Shown piece after piece: positions 23,904 through 32,454 of a DNA stretch of 64,000 bases. A program made the position numbers and the translations under genes. Origin of the DNA: a virus; the IMG/VR virus record IMGVR_UViG_3300005605_000002, positions 1 to 64,000 of that record, one strand, 5' to 3'. Each line of letters begins with the position of its first letter. Positions within the stretch are counted from its first letter, which is position 1. A model generated the notes under the pieces. The model was given only the letters and a program-made list of their open reading frames with translations, did not search any database and was not told the origin of the DNA.

Positions 23904-24424
23904 TATCTATATCCTAGAAAGTTAAATTGGAACTTTGGTTCGCTCCCACAGTTTGCTCCAGCATGGTATAACTTATAATTAGGCCATTCATGGATTGTTC
24001 CTTGAGCTTCGTTATAAAAACATTCATCACCTAACATAAACACATGGCCTGGAGAAGGTTTACTTATACTTGCATGATATCTAACTAACTCGCCCTTCTT
24101 TAAATATGCTTCTTCATTATCATCATAATCCCAATGCCACGGTGCTGTTTTTCCTGGATTAACTTTGCTAATCCACGCACGAACGCATTCTTTGTTTACA
24201 AGATCACTAAATTCCTTTACTACACGAACATTAAAATCTACTCCGGGATAATAATTAAACCATTCAATTGATTCTGCTGGATAGTCTTTTAAATCTTCTA
24301 TCATCTTTTGTACTTCTGGTTCATCTATCGGTAATCTAAGAGGAGCATTAAGACCTGGCTTGTCTCTAATTTCTTCTAAGACCGGATTCCAATTAATAAG
24401 GGTACATTTATTAACTATCTTCAT
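23903..24424 (-). CDS. Small Fe(II)/2OG oxygenase-like protein (173 aa)
   Basis: H97-x-D99 (APWHWDYDD) and a distal H154 (KLYHAGANCGSEPKF) fit a double-stranded beta-helix iron site like that of aspartyl/asparaginyl hydroxylases. The strand GHVFMLGDECFYN lies between. The 2OG-binding arginine is not at the usual position, so it may use another co-substrate or have a shifted residue. The start at ATG 24424 overlaps the upstream gene by 14 nt. Confidence 0.6.
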   Translation of the reverse strand: MKIVNKCTLINWNPVLEEIRDKPGLNAPLRLPIDEPEVQKMIEDLKDYPAESIEWFNYYPGVDFNVRVVKEFSDLVNKECVRAWISKVNPGKTAPWHWDYDDNEEAYLKKGELVRYHASISKPSPGHVFMLGDECFYNEAQGTIHEWPNYKLYHAGANCGSEPKFQFNFLGYR

Positions 24425-24989
24425 TTAATCCCCACACATTATTAATTTTGCTGTATCTATATGCTTCCTTCATATCAACTATACCATTTAATTCTTTGAA
24501 TTGTAAAAAAAGGTCTCTTGATCGTTTTGATAAAATAGGATTAATATGATCAAACATAACAATTTGATCTGGGAATACACATCCATAAAGATCCATTAGA
24601 TGCATTTTTCCTTCTTCTAAATAAAAACAATGTGTAAACAAATTTAATTTATAAATATTTCCACGTTCTAAGTCTTCAATAATTCTACTAACTTGTTCTC
24701 TCCAATTATCAGGTGCTCTACCTTCATGAATTAAATGGTTTAAGTTATTGTACCAGGCATGGTGTGGAAGATAGATCTTCATGTTTTCAATATCTATTTT
24801 ATCTATATCTGGTGCATAATCTTTTTCAGATAATCTCTCAATATGCTCTATTTCTTTCTGGAATATAAGCTCATTAGAGAAATGCATTAAGTATTGATTT
24901 TCACTTTGATAGGCTTCGTATGCTAAACTACCTCTTTCTAATTTACCGTCAATAATTTTACGGAATTCTTTCCATTTAGTTTCAGTCAA
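24411..24989 (-). CDS. Diverged kinase-fold-like protein B (192 aa)
   Basis: The start is TTG 24989, supported by GGAG seven bases upstream inside the previous gene. IYKLNLFTHCFYLEEGKM then HLMDLYGC resembles an APH/kinase catalytic loop followed by a DFG-like metal-binding motif (MDLYG); a preceding WREQVSRIIEDLERG helix is shared with the gene at 20919-21626. The nucleotide-binding lysine is not clear. It is probably a small kinase-like transferase of unknown substrate. Confidence 0.45.
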   Translation of the reverse strand: MTETKWKEFRKIIDGKLERGSLAYEAYQSENQYLMHFSNELIFQKEIEHIERLSEKDYAPDIDKIDIENMKIYLPHHAWYNNLNHLIHEGRAPDNWREQVSRIIEDLERGNIYKLNLFTHCFYLEEGKMHLMDLYGCVFPDQIVMFDHINPILSKRSRDLFLQFKELNGIVDMKEAYRYSKINNVWGLNEDS

Positions 24990-25656
24990 TTTTTAACTCC
25001 ATGTCTAACTCCGACACCTCTATTAATGTTTTAAACTCATCAATATATTTTTTTTCTAGATCCAGATTTAGTTCTGTTTCACTAATCGGCTCAAAGTTAT
25101 CAATTATCCCTTTTTTGTTTGCACGATTCAGCCACGGGCTAAACACCATATCAAAACGGTAACGTAAATCAAATACGTCGTATCGAACTGTTAAATTAAT
25201 CCTAGCTGGATCTTTTAGTTTATTGTGCGTTAGTAGTTTCCTTACTACTAGTTCTGCTCTAGGTAGATGACCAAAATTAACGGCTGAATGGATAATACTA
25301 CCATCCATTAAAAAAATTGTATCGTCAACTGTAGTTGCGTTCATAATGCGATTGTCCATATCGATTAAATAACTACTTTCTGCATCTAATGTTAAATGGT
25401 ATCGATCATCAATGTCGGCATGTTCAGAATAACACGTACCTTCTTTTATTAACATAACTCTTGCCTGGCCTGCTTCAGGCAATTTATTATATAAAGTTTC
25501 TAATGCTGTACCTTTATACTGGGGCAATAATTCCCAAGGATCATAAAAAAAATTACCAGTTGGACTGGATAATTCGTTTTTTCCTTCTTCTAATTGCGGT
25601 AATATATCAAGGATTTCCTGTGCATCAGCATAGATAAATGTGTTTTTCAAAAGCAT
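24982..25656 (-). CDS. Aspartyl/asparaginyl beta-hydroxylase-like oxygenase (224 aa)
   Basis: H79 and D81 in YSEHADIDDRYHL, H123 in SIIHSAVNFG and R133 in LPRAELVV reproduce the iron and 2-oxoglutarate residues of AspH-type enzymes; the 10-residue H-to-R spacing is typical. The C-terminal 70 residues are acidic and helical. It is the first gene of this minus-strand run and faces the plus-strand QueC-like gene. A strong ribosome-binding site is not seen before ATG 25656. Confidence 0.68.
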   Translation of the reverse strand: MLLKNTFIYADAQEILDILPQLEEGKNELSSPTGNFFYDPWELLPQYKGTALETLYNKLPEAGQARVMLIKEGTCYSEHADIDDRYHLTLDAESSYLIDMDNRIMNATTVDDTIFLMDGSIIHSAVNFGHLPRAELVVRKLLTHNKLKDPARINLTVRYDVFDLRYRFDMVFSPWLNRANKKGIIDNFEPISETELNLDLEKKYIDEFKTLIEVSELDMELKID

Positions 25657-25710
25657 ATATATACTTACCGTAAATTGTTAACTGGCCAGTTAAATGCGGT
25701 AAATACTGTT

Positions 25711-26487
25711 ATGCTAAAAGATACAAAATATGCAGAAAATATTGTTAAGTATGATGACGTAGAATTTCCTGTATTAACTAACTGGAGAAATATTGGCATT
25801 AGTTTAAGTGGCGGAGCCGATAGTGCATTATTGGCTTATTTAATTTGTTCAAATGTTCCCCATACAACTAATATACATATTTTAACTAATATTAGAATGT
25901 GGAAAACAAGACCTTGGCAAAAATATAATGCATTAGCTGTATATAACTGGTTAGAAGTAAGATTTCCAGATCATAGATTTACTATGCATCAAAACTTTAT
26001 TCCGCCTGATTTAGAATGGGGAGATAAAGGGCCTACTATTATAGATGAATATGGTAAACTAAAAAGTGGTAATCAAATTATTCTACGTTCTCATGCAGAA
26101 TATATTGCATTTAGATACGGATTAGATGCTTGGTTTGCCGGCGTAAACAAAAATCCTATTGAAGACTTTAAAGGTAAGCTAGACGATAGAGATATTGACC
26201 CTTCCGAAGACTTAACACCTTTAGTTAGAGAACACATGGGTGTAACAGTTTGTCATCCTTTTATCTATACACGTAAAGACTGGATTATTAAACAATATTA
26301 CGATCATAATATTAGAGGACTATTAATACTTACTCGTAGTTGCGAAGGTGATAAAACACATTATCCTGAAGTCTTTGGTGACCTAGATTATAAAACTTAC
26401 GTTCCAGGACAAGCTGTTCCAGAATGCGGAAAATGTTTTTGGTGTAAAGAACGCAACTGGGCTATAAAACAAAATGACCTCAACTAA
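25711..26487 (+). CDS. QueC-like PP-loop ATPase (putative preQ0 synthase)
   Basis: The PP-loop is SGGADS at 33-38, and the C-terminal zinc site has four cysteines: C211, then C239, C242 and C245 (ECGKCFWCKER), the QueC layout of C...CxxCxxC-x-ER. QueC converts 7-carboxy-7-deazaguanine plus ammonia and ATP to preQ0. Here 27 residues separate the first two cysteines, more than in bacterial QueC (8), and the middle is also divergent. ATG 25711 is preferred to a TTG at 25675. Another PP-loop amidotransferase cannot be excluded, but it would complete the preQ0 pathway. Confidence 0.62.
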   Translation: MLKDTKYAENIVKYDDVEFPVLTNWRNIGISLSGGADSALLAYLICSNVPHTTNIHILTNIRMWKTRPWQKYNALAVYNWLEVRFPDHRFTMHQNFIPPDLEWGDKGPTIIDEYGKLKSGNQIILRSHAEYIAFRYGLDAWFAGVNKNPIEDFKGKLDDRDIDPSEDLTPLVREHMGVTVCHPFIYTRKDWIIKQYYDHNIRGLLILTRSCEGDKTHYPEVFGDLDYKTYVPGQAVPECGKCFWCKERNWAIKQNDLN

Positions 26488-27748
26488 AAAATCATGTACA
26501 TATTGTATGCACCCTTTTACGGGGTTGGCAACACGAGAAGACGGCGCAATTAAAATTTGCTGTCGTAGTCAACCTATTGGTTGGATACAAAACGAAACTT
26601 TAGAAGAAGCATGGAACAATGATACAATGCGTAAAGTTCGTAAACAAGTATTAAACAACGAACGTCCTGAAGTATGTAAACCTTGCTTTGATTTAGAAGA
26701 CCAGGGTGTAGAAAGTTTACGCCAACGACATATTAGTGATGTTATTCCAGAGTCTAGAATTAATTTATATCCAGACGCATTAGAAACACTAAATGACGAT
26801 TACACAATGCCATTTGAATTACCTACAATGGAAATTAAAATTAATAATTTGTGTAATTTAAAATGTCGTATGTGCAATCCGTTAGATAGTACACAATGGA
26901 AAGATTGGAACTCTATTGTACATCATTATAAAGCTGAAAACAACTACCTTGTCAAGGCTGTAGAAAACTTAGGATTAACTAAAGCACCTTATGTAGGCTT
27001 GTTTGATAATAGTCCTAATTGGTGGGAAAGTTTTGAAAAACTATTACCGCACTTTAGACGAGTAGAATTTGCTGGTGGTGAACCGTTAATGGACCCAATG
27101 CATTATAAAATTTTAGATATGTTAGCCCCGTATGGCGATAATATTGAAATTAAGTATGCTACAAACGGAACTGTATTAGGAATTAAAGGGGGTCGCACTA
27201 TCTATGACTATTGGCCTAAATTTAAAAGTGTAGCTGTTAATGTTAGTATTGACGGGTTATGGAAAATATATGAATACATTCGTAGTGGCGGTAACTTTAA
27301 AGAAGTTGTCGAGAACGTTAACGCAATTAAACAATTTCCAAATGTAAGTAGAGTTGTTGGTGCATTTACTGTTCAAGCTAATAATATATTACAACTACCA
27401 AAGGTTATTGAATACTTTTTAAATGATCTGGAGATAGTGTTTTATAGCCATAGAGTACAATACCCTAGAGTATTAAGTGCTCAAGTTTTACCTAAACCTT
27501 TAAAAGATGATGTAATTAGACAACTAAATGATATGTATACTAAGATAGATAGCTATAAGTTAGTAAAAAAACATCCTATATTGAAAAAGATTACACAACA
27601 ACAAATTACTGACAATATAAACTTTTTAGAAGCAAAAGATTTATCAGAATATTGGCAAGACTGTATTGCATTTAATAAAACATTAGACTCTAGAAGAAAT
27701 CAAGGACCATTTGATGTAATCAATCCTGAGTTCGCTAATTATGTTTAG
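26474..27748 (+). CDS. Radical-SAM protein with N-terminal SPASM/twitch-like domain
   Basis: The SAM motif is C127-x3-C131-x2-C134 (CNLKCRMC), followed by FAGGEPLMD. Ahead of it, residues 8-85 hold C8, C11, C29-C30, C68 and C71 with an EEAWNN motif, which look like a SPASM/twitch auxiliary-cluster region placed at the N-terminus instead of the C-terminus. SPASM enzymes often modify peptides or sugars. Substrate unknown. It overlaps the QueC-like gene by 14 nt and has three paralogues of the same build in the island. Confidence 0.85.
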   Translation: MTSTKKSCTYCMHPFTGLATREDGAIKICCRSQPIGWIQNETLEEAWNNDTMRKVRKQVLNNERPEVCKPCFDLEDQGVESLRQRHISDVIPESRINLYPDALETLNDDYTMPFELPTMEIKINNLCNLKCRMCNPLDSTQWKDWNSIVHHYKAENNYLVKAVENLGLTKAPYVGLFDNSPNWWESFEKLLPHFRRVEFAGGEPLMDPMHYKILDMLAPYGDNIEIKYATNGTVLGIKGGRTIYDYWPKFKSVAVNVSIDGLWKIYEYIRSGGNFKEVVENVNAIKQFPNVSRVVGAFTVQANNILQLPKVIEYFLNDLEIVFYSHRVQYPRVLSAQVLPKPLKDDVIRQLNDMYTKIDSYKLVKKHPILKKITQQQITDNINFLEAKDLSEYWQDCIAFNKTLDSRRNQGPFDVINPEFANYV

Positions 27749-28568
27749 AATACTATTTAAAAATAATAAAGATAGTAAATGGGTATACTTCGATACATAT
27801 GATACTAATATTGCTAAAAAGTGGTATAAGGAATTATATAATCATAACGAACTTTATGAGAATACAAGATTTACTGATTGGCCAGGGCAGGATAAAAGAT
27901 ATTATATTAAATTAATTAATAAACAAATTGAAATTATCAATAGATATGATAGAGTAATAGATATATTTGTAACTAACTGCACTGATTTAAATTTATTGCA
28001 TACGTACTTTGAAGACTTACGAGGTGATATTACTGAAGGTACACAATGGTTTAACAATGCACCTAAAGAAATAAAAGTAGCTGTTGAACAATTTAATATC
28101 TTAATTCACGAATATGAATCACAAAAAAGAGGCAATGCGGCTACCATTGTTGTAACATTTAAAGATAGGCCTAGACAAAAATTAGAGTTAGCAAACTATG
28201 ACGATTTTACATTTAAATGGCAATTTGGTTGTGTATATATTAACTATTGTCATGTAGGTAAAAATATGTTAGACATTTTTAAAGACAAAGATCAATATAC
28301 TACAGATGTACCACAAACACATTATAGTTCTGATTTTATGATAAAATTTGGTAGAAGTGTTAATTGGGTTATGCATACTTTAAGAAAGCTTCAAATCAAA
28401 CTATGGCTTAACAAAAAAGGTTATACGTTTAAAAAGAATAGCTTTGGGATGATTCCTGTTGCTAAAATTAATCTTATTAAAAGTGGATTAAATCATAAAT
28501 CATATAAAGATATTATAGAAACTCTTTCAGTGTATAATAAAATTGGAACTATACAATGTTTAAGGTAG
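27741..28568 (+). CDS. Hypothetical island protein between two radical-SAM genes (275 aa)
   Basis: No family recognised. The protein is mixed alpha/beta, rich in Lys, Asn and Tyr (TQWFNNAPKEIKVAVEQFN, QFGCVYINYCHVGKNMLDIF). There is no signal peptide or membrane segment. It overlaps the radical-SAM genes on both sides (8 and 13 nt), so it is translated with them and may be a partner or substrate carrier. Length and lack of repeats argue against a short precursor peptide. Confidence 0.65.
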   Translation: MFRILFKNNKDSKWVYFDTYDTNIAKKWYKELYNHNELYENTRFTDWPGQDKRYYIKLINKQIEIINRYDRVIDIFVTNCTDLNLLHTYFEDLRGDITEGTQWFNNAPKEIKVAVEQFNILIHEYESQKRGNAATIVVTFKDRPRQKLELANYDDFTFKWQFGCVYINYCHVGKNMLDIFKDKDQYTTDVPQTHYSSDFMIKFGRSVNWVMHTLRKLQIKLWLNKKGYTFKKNSFGMIPVAKINLIKSGLNHKSYKDIIETLSVYNKIGTIQCLR

Positions 28569-29452
28569 AAAACAAATATCCCCATTATGCAGAAAGTATT
28601 AAGGTTGAATGGAACCTAGGCAAACGATGCAATTATGACTGTTCGTATTGCCCAGCAGAAATTCATGACATGGTTAGCGAACATACTGATATTCAAATTC
28701 TTAAAAATACTGTAGACGAATTATCTAAACTCAAAAATGTAAGAATTAGTTTTACAGGAGGAGAACCATTTGTTCATCCTGATATTACTACTTTATTAAA
28801 CTATGCTCGTCCTAAAGTTAGCTGGATTAATGTAACTACAAATGGTACAAGAACCAAAAACTTTTATGTTGATATGCTCCAAAAATATCTAGATCATATA
28901 GTGTTTAGTTTGCATTTTGAGTACGATTGGGAGCGTGTTTTAGAGACCATTATAAGCGTACATAATACATCTAAAAACAAGATGGTACTTGTACATGTCA
29001 TGATGATTAACCAACGCTTAAACGACGTTATAGACGCTTGTAGACGCCTTTCTAATGCAGGAATACCCTATGCTTTACGTCCTATACGCTGGACTGAAAC
29101 ACATGATATTTTTGAAGATTTGGAACGCTATTCTAAGGAAGAATTGGACTTTTTAAAGACCGAAAATCACAATCCTCCAACTAATACATTGATTGATAAC
29201 ACTATTGAATGTAATGTAAACGACTTGCTTATCAATAAAACAAACGGATTTAAAGGCTGGACTTGCCAGGCAGGTCTGGAAAGTTTAATGATAAATTGGG
29301 ATGGTGATGTACACCGTGCTACTTGTAGAGTAGGCGGTAGTTTGGGTAACATTTATAAAGGTAGTTTTAAAAAACCTACTGAATCTATTACGTGTACTAG
29401 GGAATGGTGTACTTGCGCCGCAGATATTAATATTACGAAATATACTTCGTAA
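28556..29452 (+). CDS. Radical-SAM enzyme with C-terminal SPASM-like cysteines (298 aa)
   Basis: C25-x3-C29-x2-C32 (CNYDCSYC) and SFTGGEPFVHP define the radical-SAM core; a SLHFEY strand is shared with two sister genes. The C-terminus has GWTCQAGLESLMINWDGDV, then further cysteines (CRVGG, CTREWCTC), a probable auxiliary Fe-S site. It ends ITKYTS, and the gene at 29433-30431 on the other strand ends ITKYIS. The two genes meet tail to tail in a palindrome, overlapping by 20 bp. Confidence 0.85.
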   Translation: MFKVENKYPHYAESIKVEWNLGKRCNYDCSYCPAEIHDMVSEHTDIQILKNTVDELSKLKNVRISFTGGEPFVHPDITTLLNYARPKVSWINVTTNGTRTKNFYVDMLQKYLDHIVFSLHFEYDWERVLETIISVHNTSKNKMVLVHVMMINQRLNDVIDACRRLSNAGIPYALRPIRWTETHDIFEDLERYSKEELDFLKTENHNPPTNTLIDNTIECNVNDLLINKTNGFKGWTCQAGLESLMINWDGDVHRATCRVGGSLGNIYKGSFKKPTESITCTREWCTCAADINITKYTS

Positions 29453-29455
29453 TAT
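29430..29455. repeat. Perfect palindrome at a convergent gene junction (possible bidirectional terminator)
   Basis: ATATTACGAA (29430-29439) and TTCGTAATAT (29446-29455) are exact inverted arms around a 6-base loop (ATATAC). On either strand the element encodes the last codons of a radical-SAM gene, ITKYTS-stop on plus and ITKYIS-stop on minus. A hairpin RNA here could end both transcripts, but no U-run is needed or seen outside the stem. Confidence 0.8.
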
Positions 29456-30431
29456 GAGTATCAGGTAAACAATTACAAACCTTAAATGGACATTTAATTG
29501 GTTTTAAATCAAATGATTTTTCTTCAAATTCTTCTTTAAATGTTTCTGAAAAAATGTTAATTTTTGCATCTTTAAAAATATTTGCATTACATGATCCTGT
29601 AACAGTACCATCATATACTATAACTAAATTTTCTATAGGTACATGACAAGTCCAATCATTAAAATAATTCCATTTGTTATGAATATAATCTTCAGACTTC
29701 ATAGTTGTTGCAGTACCATCATTAAATAAAGCAACACTTTGAAATACATTAAAATCATCAATATGTTTTAATATGTACTTTGGGTCTGGAACTCTTTTAA
29801 TAGTATTTGCAACATAGTCTATTTGTTCTTGAGTATAAGAGTTAATATCTTTACCTGGGAATTGAACAATGCTTTTAGCTTCAATAATCCAAGGTTGTTT
29901 ACTAGTTTTCATCTTCTCTACAATAGCAACGCACTTATCCCAATGCTCACAATCCATTAACATTAATGCCCCAATATTTAAATCACATTCATATAAAAAA
30001 TCACCTACTTTCATAAAATGATCTATATCTATAAATTCATGATGGGCACTTAACGTTGCTCTATCTAAGTATTCAACATTTTGGTCCCACCATCTTAAAG
30101 TTCTAGAAGCATTAGTTGTTACTTTAAGTCGAACATTATGTTCTTTTTTAATTTCTCTACAAAATGTATTAAAATGCGGCCATAACGTTGGCTCACCGCC
30201 ACCTACTAAACACAACCAAAATTCTGTTTTATTAAATTTTTTAGTATAAACATCAAACAATGTTCTGAAATTGTTTATTACAGTATCAATATTTTTAGGA
30301 TACCTATGTATTCCAGGATGAGAATCAGGAAAACAATATGTACAATCATAATCACAAATATCAGTTGGCCAGAATCTAATATCTAAAACATTAGAAGGTT
30401 GTGTTGAAACTATTCTATTAAGTTGTTTCAT
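29433..30431 (-). CDS. Radical-SAM enzyme with C-terminal SPASM-like cysteines (332 aa)
   Basis: The cluster motif is C26-x3-C30-x2-C33 (CDYDCTYC) and the GGEP loop is VGGGEPTLWP. LDRATLSAHHEF matches a strand in the genes at 28556 and 32444. The C-terminus has DWTCHVPIENLVIVYDG, SCNA and CPFKVCNC, a likely auxiliary cluster domain, and ends ITKYIS. It is a sister of the converging plus-strand gene. The ATGA overlap with the upstream twitch radical-SAM gene indicates a shared transcript. Confidence 0.85.
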   Translation of the reverse strand: MKQLNRIVSTQPSNVLDIRFWPTDICDYDCTYCFPDSHPGIHRYPKNIDTVINNFRTLFDVYTKKFNKTEFWLCLVGGGEPTLWPHFNTFCREIKKEHNVRLKVTTNASRTLRWWDQNVEYLDRATLSAHHEFIDIDHFMKVGDFLYECDLNIGALMLMDCEHWDKCVAIVEKMKTSKQPWIIEAKSIVQFPGKDINSYTQEQIDYVANTIKRVPDPKYILKHIDDFNVFQSVALFNDGTATTMKSEDYIHNKWNYFNDWTCHVPIENLVIVYDGTVTGSCNANIFKDAKINIFSETFKEEFEEKSFDLKPIKCPFKVCNCLPDTHITKYIS

Positions 30432-31849
30432 AATAAATGTGCTATCTCTGGAAAAATATTAGACGCCTTTAATCCTCTAATGGCATCTAGTTTGTTGACA
30501 TACTCTTTAAAGCCCGGAAGTAAATGACTATTGTCCTTTGCATCCATATGATCCATTACTGCTTCCCAACGTTTCCAACCATAAGGATTAATTTTCCAAT
30601 ACTCGTCATCTTGTCTATAATTAGTAAACAACCAATCTTTAAATTCTAAATAACGTTCTCTAACTTCTTGCTTATCTTCTTTGGGTAATATTTGTATACT
30701 TAAAAATGTAGGAATATACAGTAAATGCATATTAACTAATCCACCACCCATTTGTACACCACCTGGAACTGTACCTACATTAAGTTTTTTAAATTTAGAT
30801 TCTACTTTCCATTTCATAAAATCAGGTAAGTGCTTTACATTAAAAATTTGTATAGCAGTAGCTAAACTTGTTTGTATATTGTCTGGCGTATTATCTAGCA
30901 TATGAAGATTCTTTTCTACAGTTGCCCAATCTGTAGGAAAACGTATATATTCATCACGTTGAAAACAAGCGTCCATGCTAACTGCAAATTTAACTTTCTT
31001 AAACTTACTCCATAACTCAATTAAATCTTCGTCTACTAAAATACCATTTGAATTATAACGTAACAATATCTTATCTTGATAGCCTTGGCGTATAATTTCT
31101 TCAATAAATGTTTTATGTTCTCTAATCATTAAAGGTTCACCACCAGCAAAATACACTTGCTTTAAGTTAGGAATTTGCTTATTCATTTCCTCCCAAAACG
31201 TTTCCTTCTCATGCCACTTATTATTAAATTCTGATTTGTCCCACGCCATTTGTCTTTTAACTTCTGGATTATCTAGTTGTGGAACTAATTGTTTCCAGTC
31301 TTTAACCCATTGACTAGAATCATGTGGACTACACATTACGCATTTAACGTTACACGTATGACCTAAACGCAAATCTAAATATACTAGTTCTTCCGGAATT
31401 GTACCATCTTCTTGTGTTTGTTTAATTAATTCAGGAATATCTACTCCATCTTTATACCATGTACCTGTTTCCCAAATACGTTTACTAACAACACCTATTT
31501 TTTCTTCTTGAAAACATTTAGTACAACTAGCAGGAATTTGTTTATTAAGCATTGTAGTTCGTACAGACTTCATATAGTCATTATTCCATGCTTCCATTGG
31601 AGTTTCACGACCAAAGTTTGCAGGTTTACCATGTTCCATTTTTACTAATCCTACTTCATGATCACCAGTAGCCGCTCCGCTGGCATTAGCACTACAACAT
31701 AAACGCATATCTCCATTTGGTCTTGTGGCAAAATGTATCCATGGTAAAACACAGAAGGTAGGAGATTTAGAAACGTCTTCTAATTCACGTTGCCATTTTC
31801 CTAACTGCGAGTCTGCAGGGTTATACCAATATTCGTTACTGTCTGTCAT
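30428..31849 (-). CDS. Radical-SAM protein with N-terminal SPASM/twitch-like domain (473 aa)
   Basis: Residues 33-125 form the N-terminal Cys region (FCVLPWIHF, CC at 51-52, MEAWNN, C109-x2-C112), then the SAM motif C166-x3-C170-x2-C173 (CNVKCVMC) and FAGGEPLMI. It is the largest of four paralogues with this order. The family is found in marine phages but, as far as I know, uncharacterised. Genes overlap by 4 nt on both sides. The substrate may be made or presented by the neighbouring glycan genes; this is inference. Confidence 0.87.
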   Translation of the reverse strand: MTDSNEYWYNPADSQLGKWQRELEDVSKSPTFCVLPWIHFATRPNGDMRLCCSANASGAATGDHEVGLVKMEHGKPANFGRETPMEAWNNDYMKSVRTTMLNKQIPASCTKCFQEEKIGVVSKRIWETGTWYKDGVDIPELIKQTQEDGTIPEELVYLDLRLGHTCNVKCVMCSPHDSSQWVKDWKQLVPQLDNPEVKRQMAWDKSEFNNKWHEKETFWEEMNKQIPNLKQVYFAGGEPLMIREHKTFIEEIIRQGYQDKILLRYNSNGILVDEDLIELWSKFKKVKFAVSMDACFQRDEYIRFPTDWATVEKNLHMLDNTPDNIQTSLATAIQIFNVKHLPDFMKWKVESKFKKLNVGTVPGGVQMGGGLVNMHLLYIPTFLSIQILPKEDKQEVRERYLEFKDWLFTNYRQDDEYWKINPYGWKRWEAVMDHMDAKDNSHLLPGFKEYVNKLDAIRGLKASNIFPEIAHLL

Positions 31850-32454
31850 TTTTTTCTACCTATAATCATATATCTATCATACTTAGGTAACTCTAATGTA
31901 CCTGAATAAAACTCTTTACTAATATTTGATTTCCATTTAAAATCTAATAAATTCTCTGAACAATTAATATGCTCAGGATGGGATGAGAAATTATTACTTT
32001 GTACAACTACCCATGTATCAGTTGGAACTTTGTTTAACCAAGTATTATACTGTTCTTGTGTAATATGTTCACAACTTGTATTAATAACAATTTGTGGATC
32101 TTCTGTATATTCATAATTACACATATTTTCTGTAACTGCATCAAATTTTCCATCTATTTCATACTTTTTATTCATGCTTAATGCTATGTCCTTACACGCA
32201 GGGTCAATATCAACAGATCTAATATGTCGTACACCAAGTTCGCTATTAAAAAGCATTGTAGCCAAAATTCCATGCCAGCCTCCAAAGATAACTATTTTAC
32301 TAGCTTCAGCATGAGTAACTTTAGGAAGTTCTTCACATAACCACTTCTTACTCTCAAGCTGTCCATGCCAGAAACTTTCTAACAAACGTTTATGATCGTT
32401 TGCATCTCTAATTGCATCTACCCAATAAGCTATATCATCAATATCAATTTTCAT
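31846..32454 (-). CDS. Class I SAM-dependent methyltransferase-like protein
   Basis: IVIFGGWHGILATML at 54-68 is motif I of a Rossmann methyltransferase (GGWHG in place of GxGxG), and RSVDIDPACKDIAL at 79-92 holds the acidic residue that binds the SAM ribose. Later CNYEYTEDPQIVINTSCEH matches motif IV. Substrate unknown; in this setting a sugar or the product of the radical-SAM enzymes is possible. It lies between two radical-SAM genes with overlaps of 4 and 11 nt. Confidence 0.72.
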   Translation of the reverse strand: MKIDIDDIAYWVDAIRDANDHKRLLESFWHGQLESKKWLCEELPKVTHAEASKIVIFGGWHGILATMLFNSELGVRHIRSVDIDPACKDIALSMNKKYEIDGKFDAVTENMCNYEYTEDPQIVINTSCEHITQEQYNTWLNKVPTDTWVVVQSNNFSSHPEHINCSENLLDFKWKSNISKEFYSGTLELPKYDRYMIIGRKK

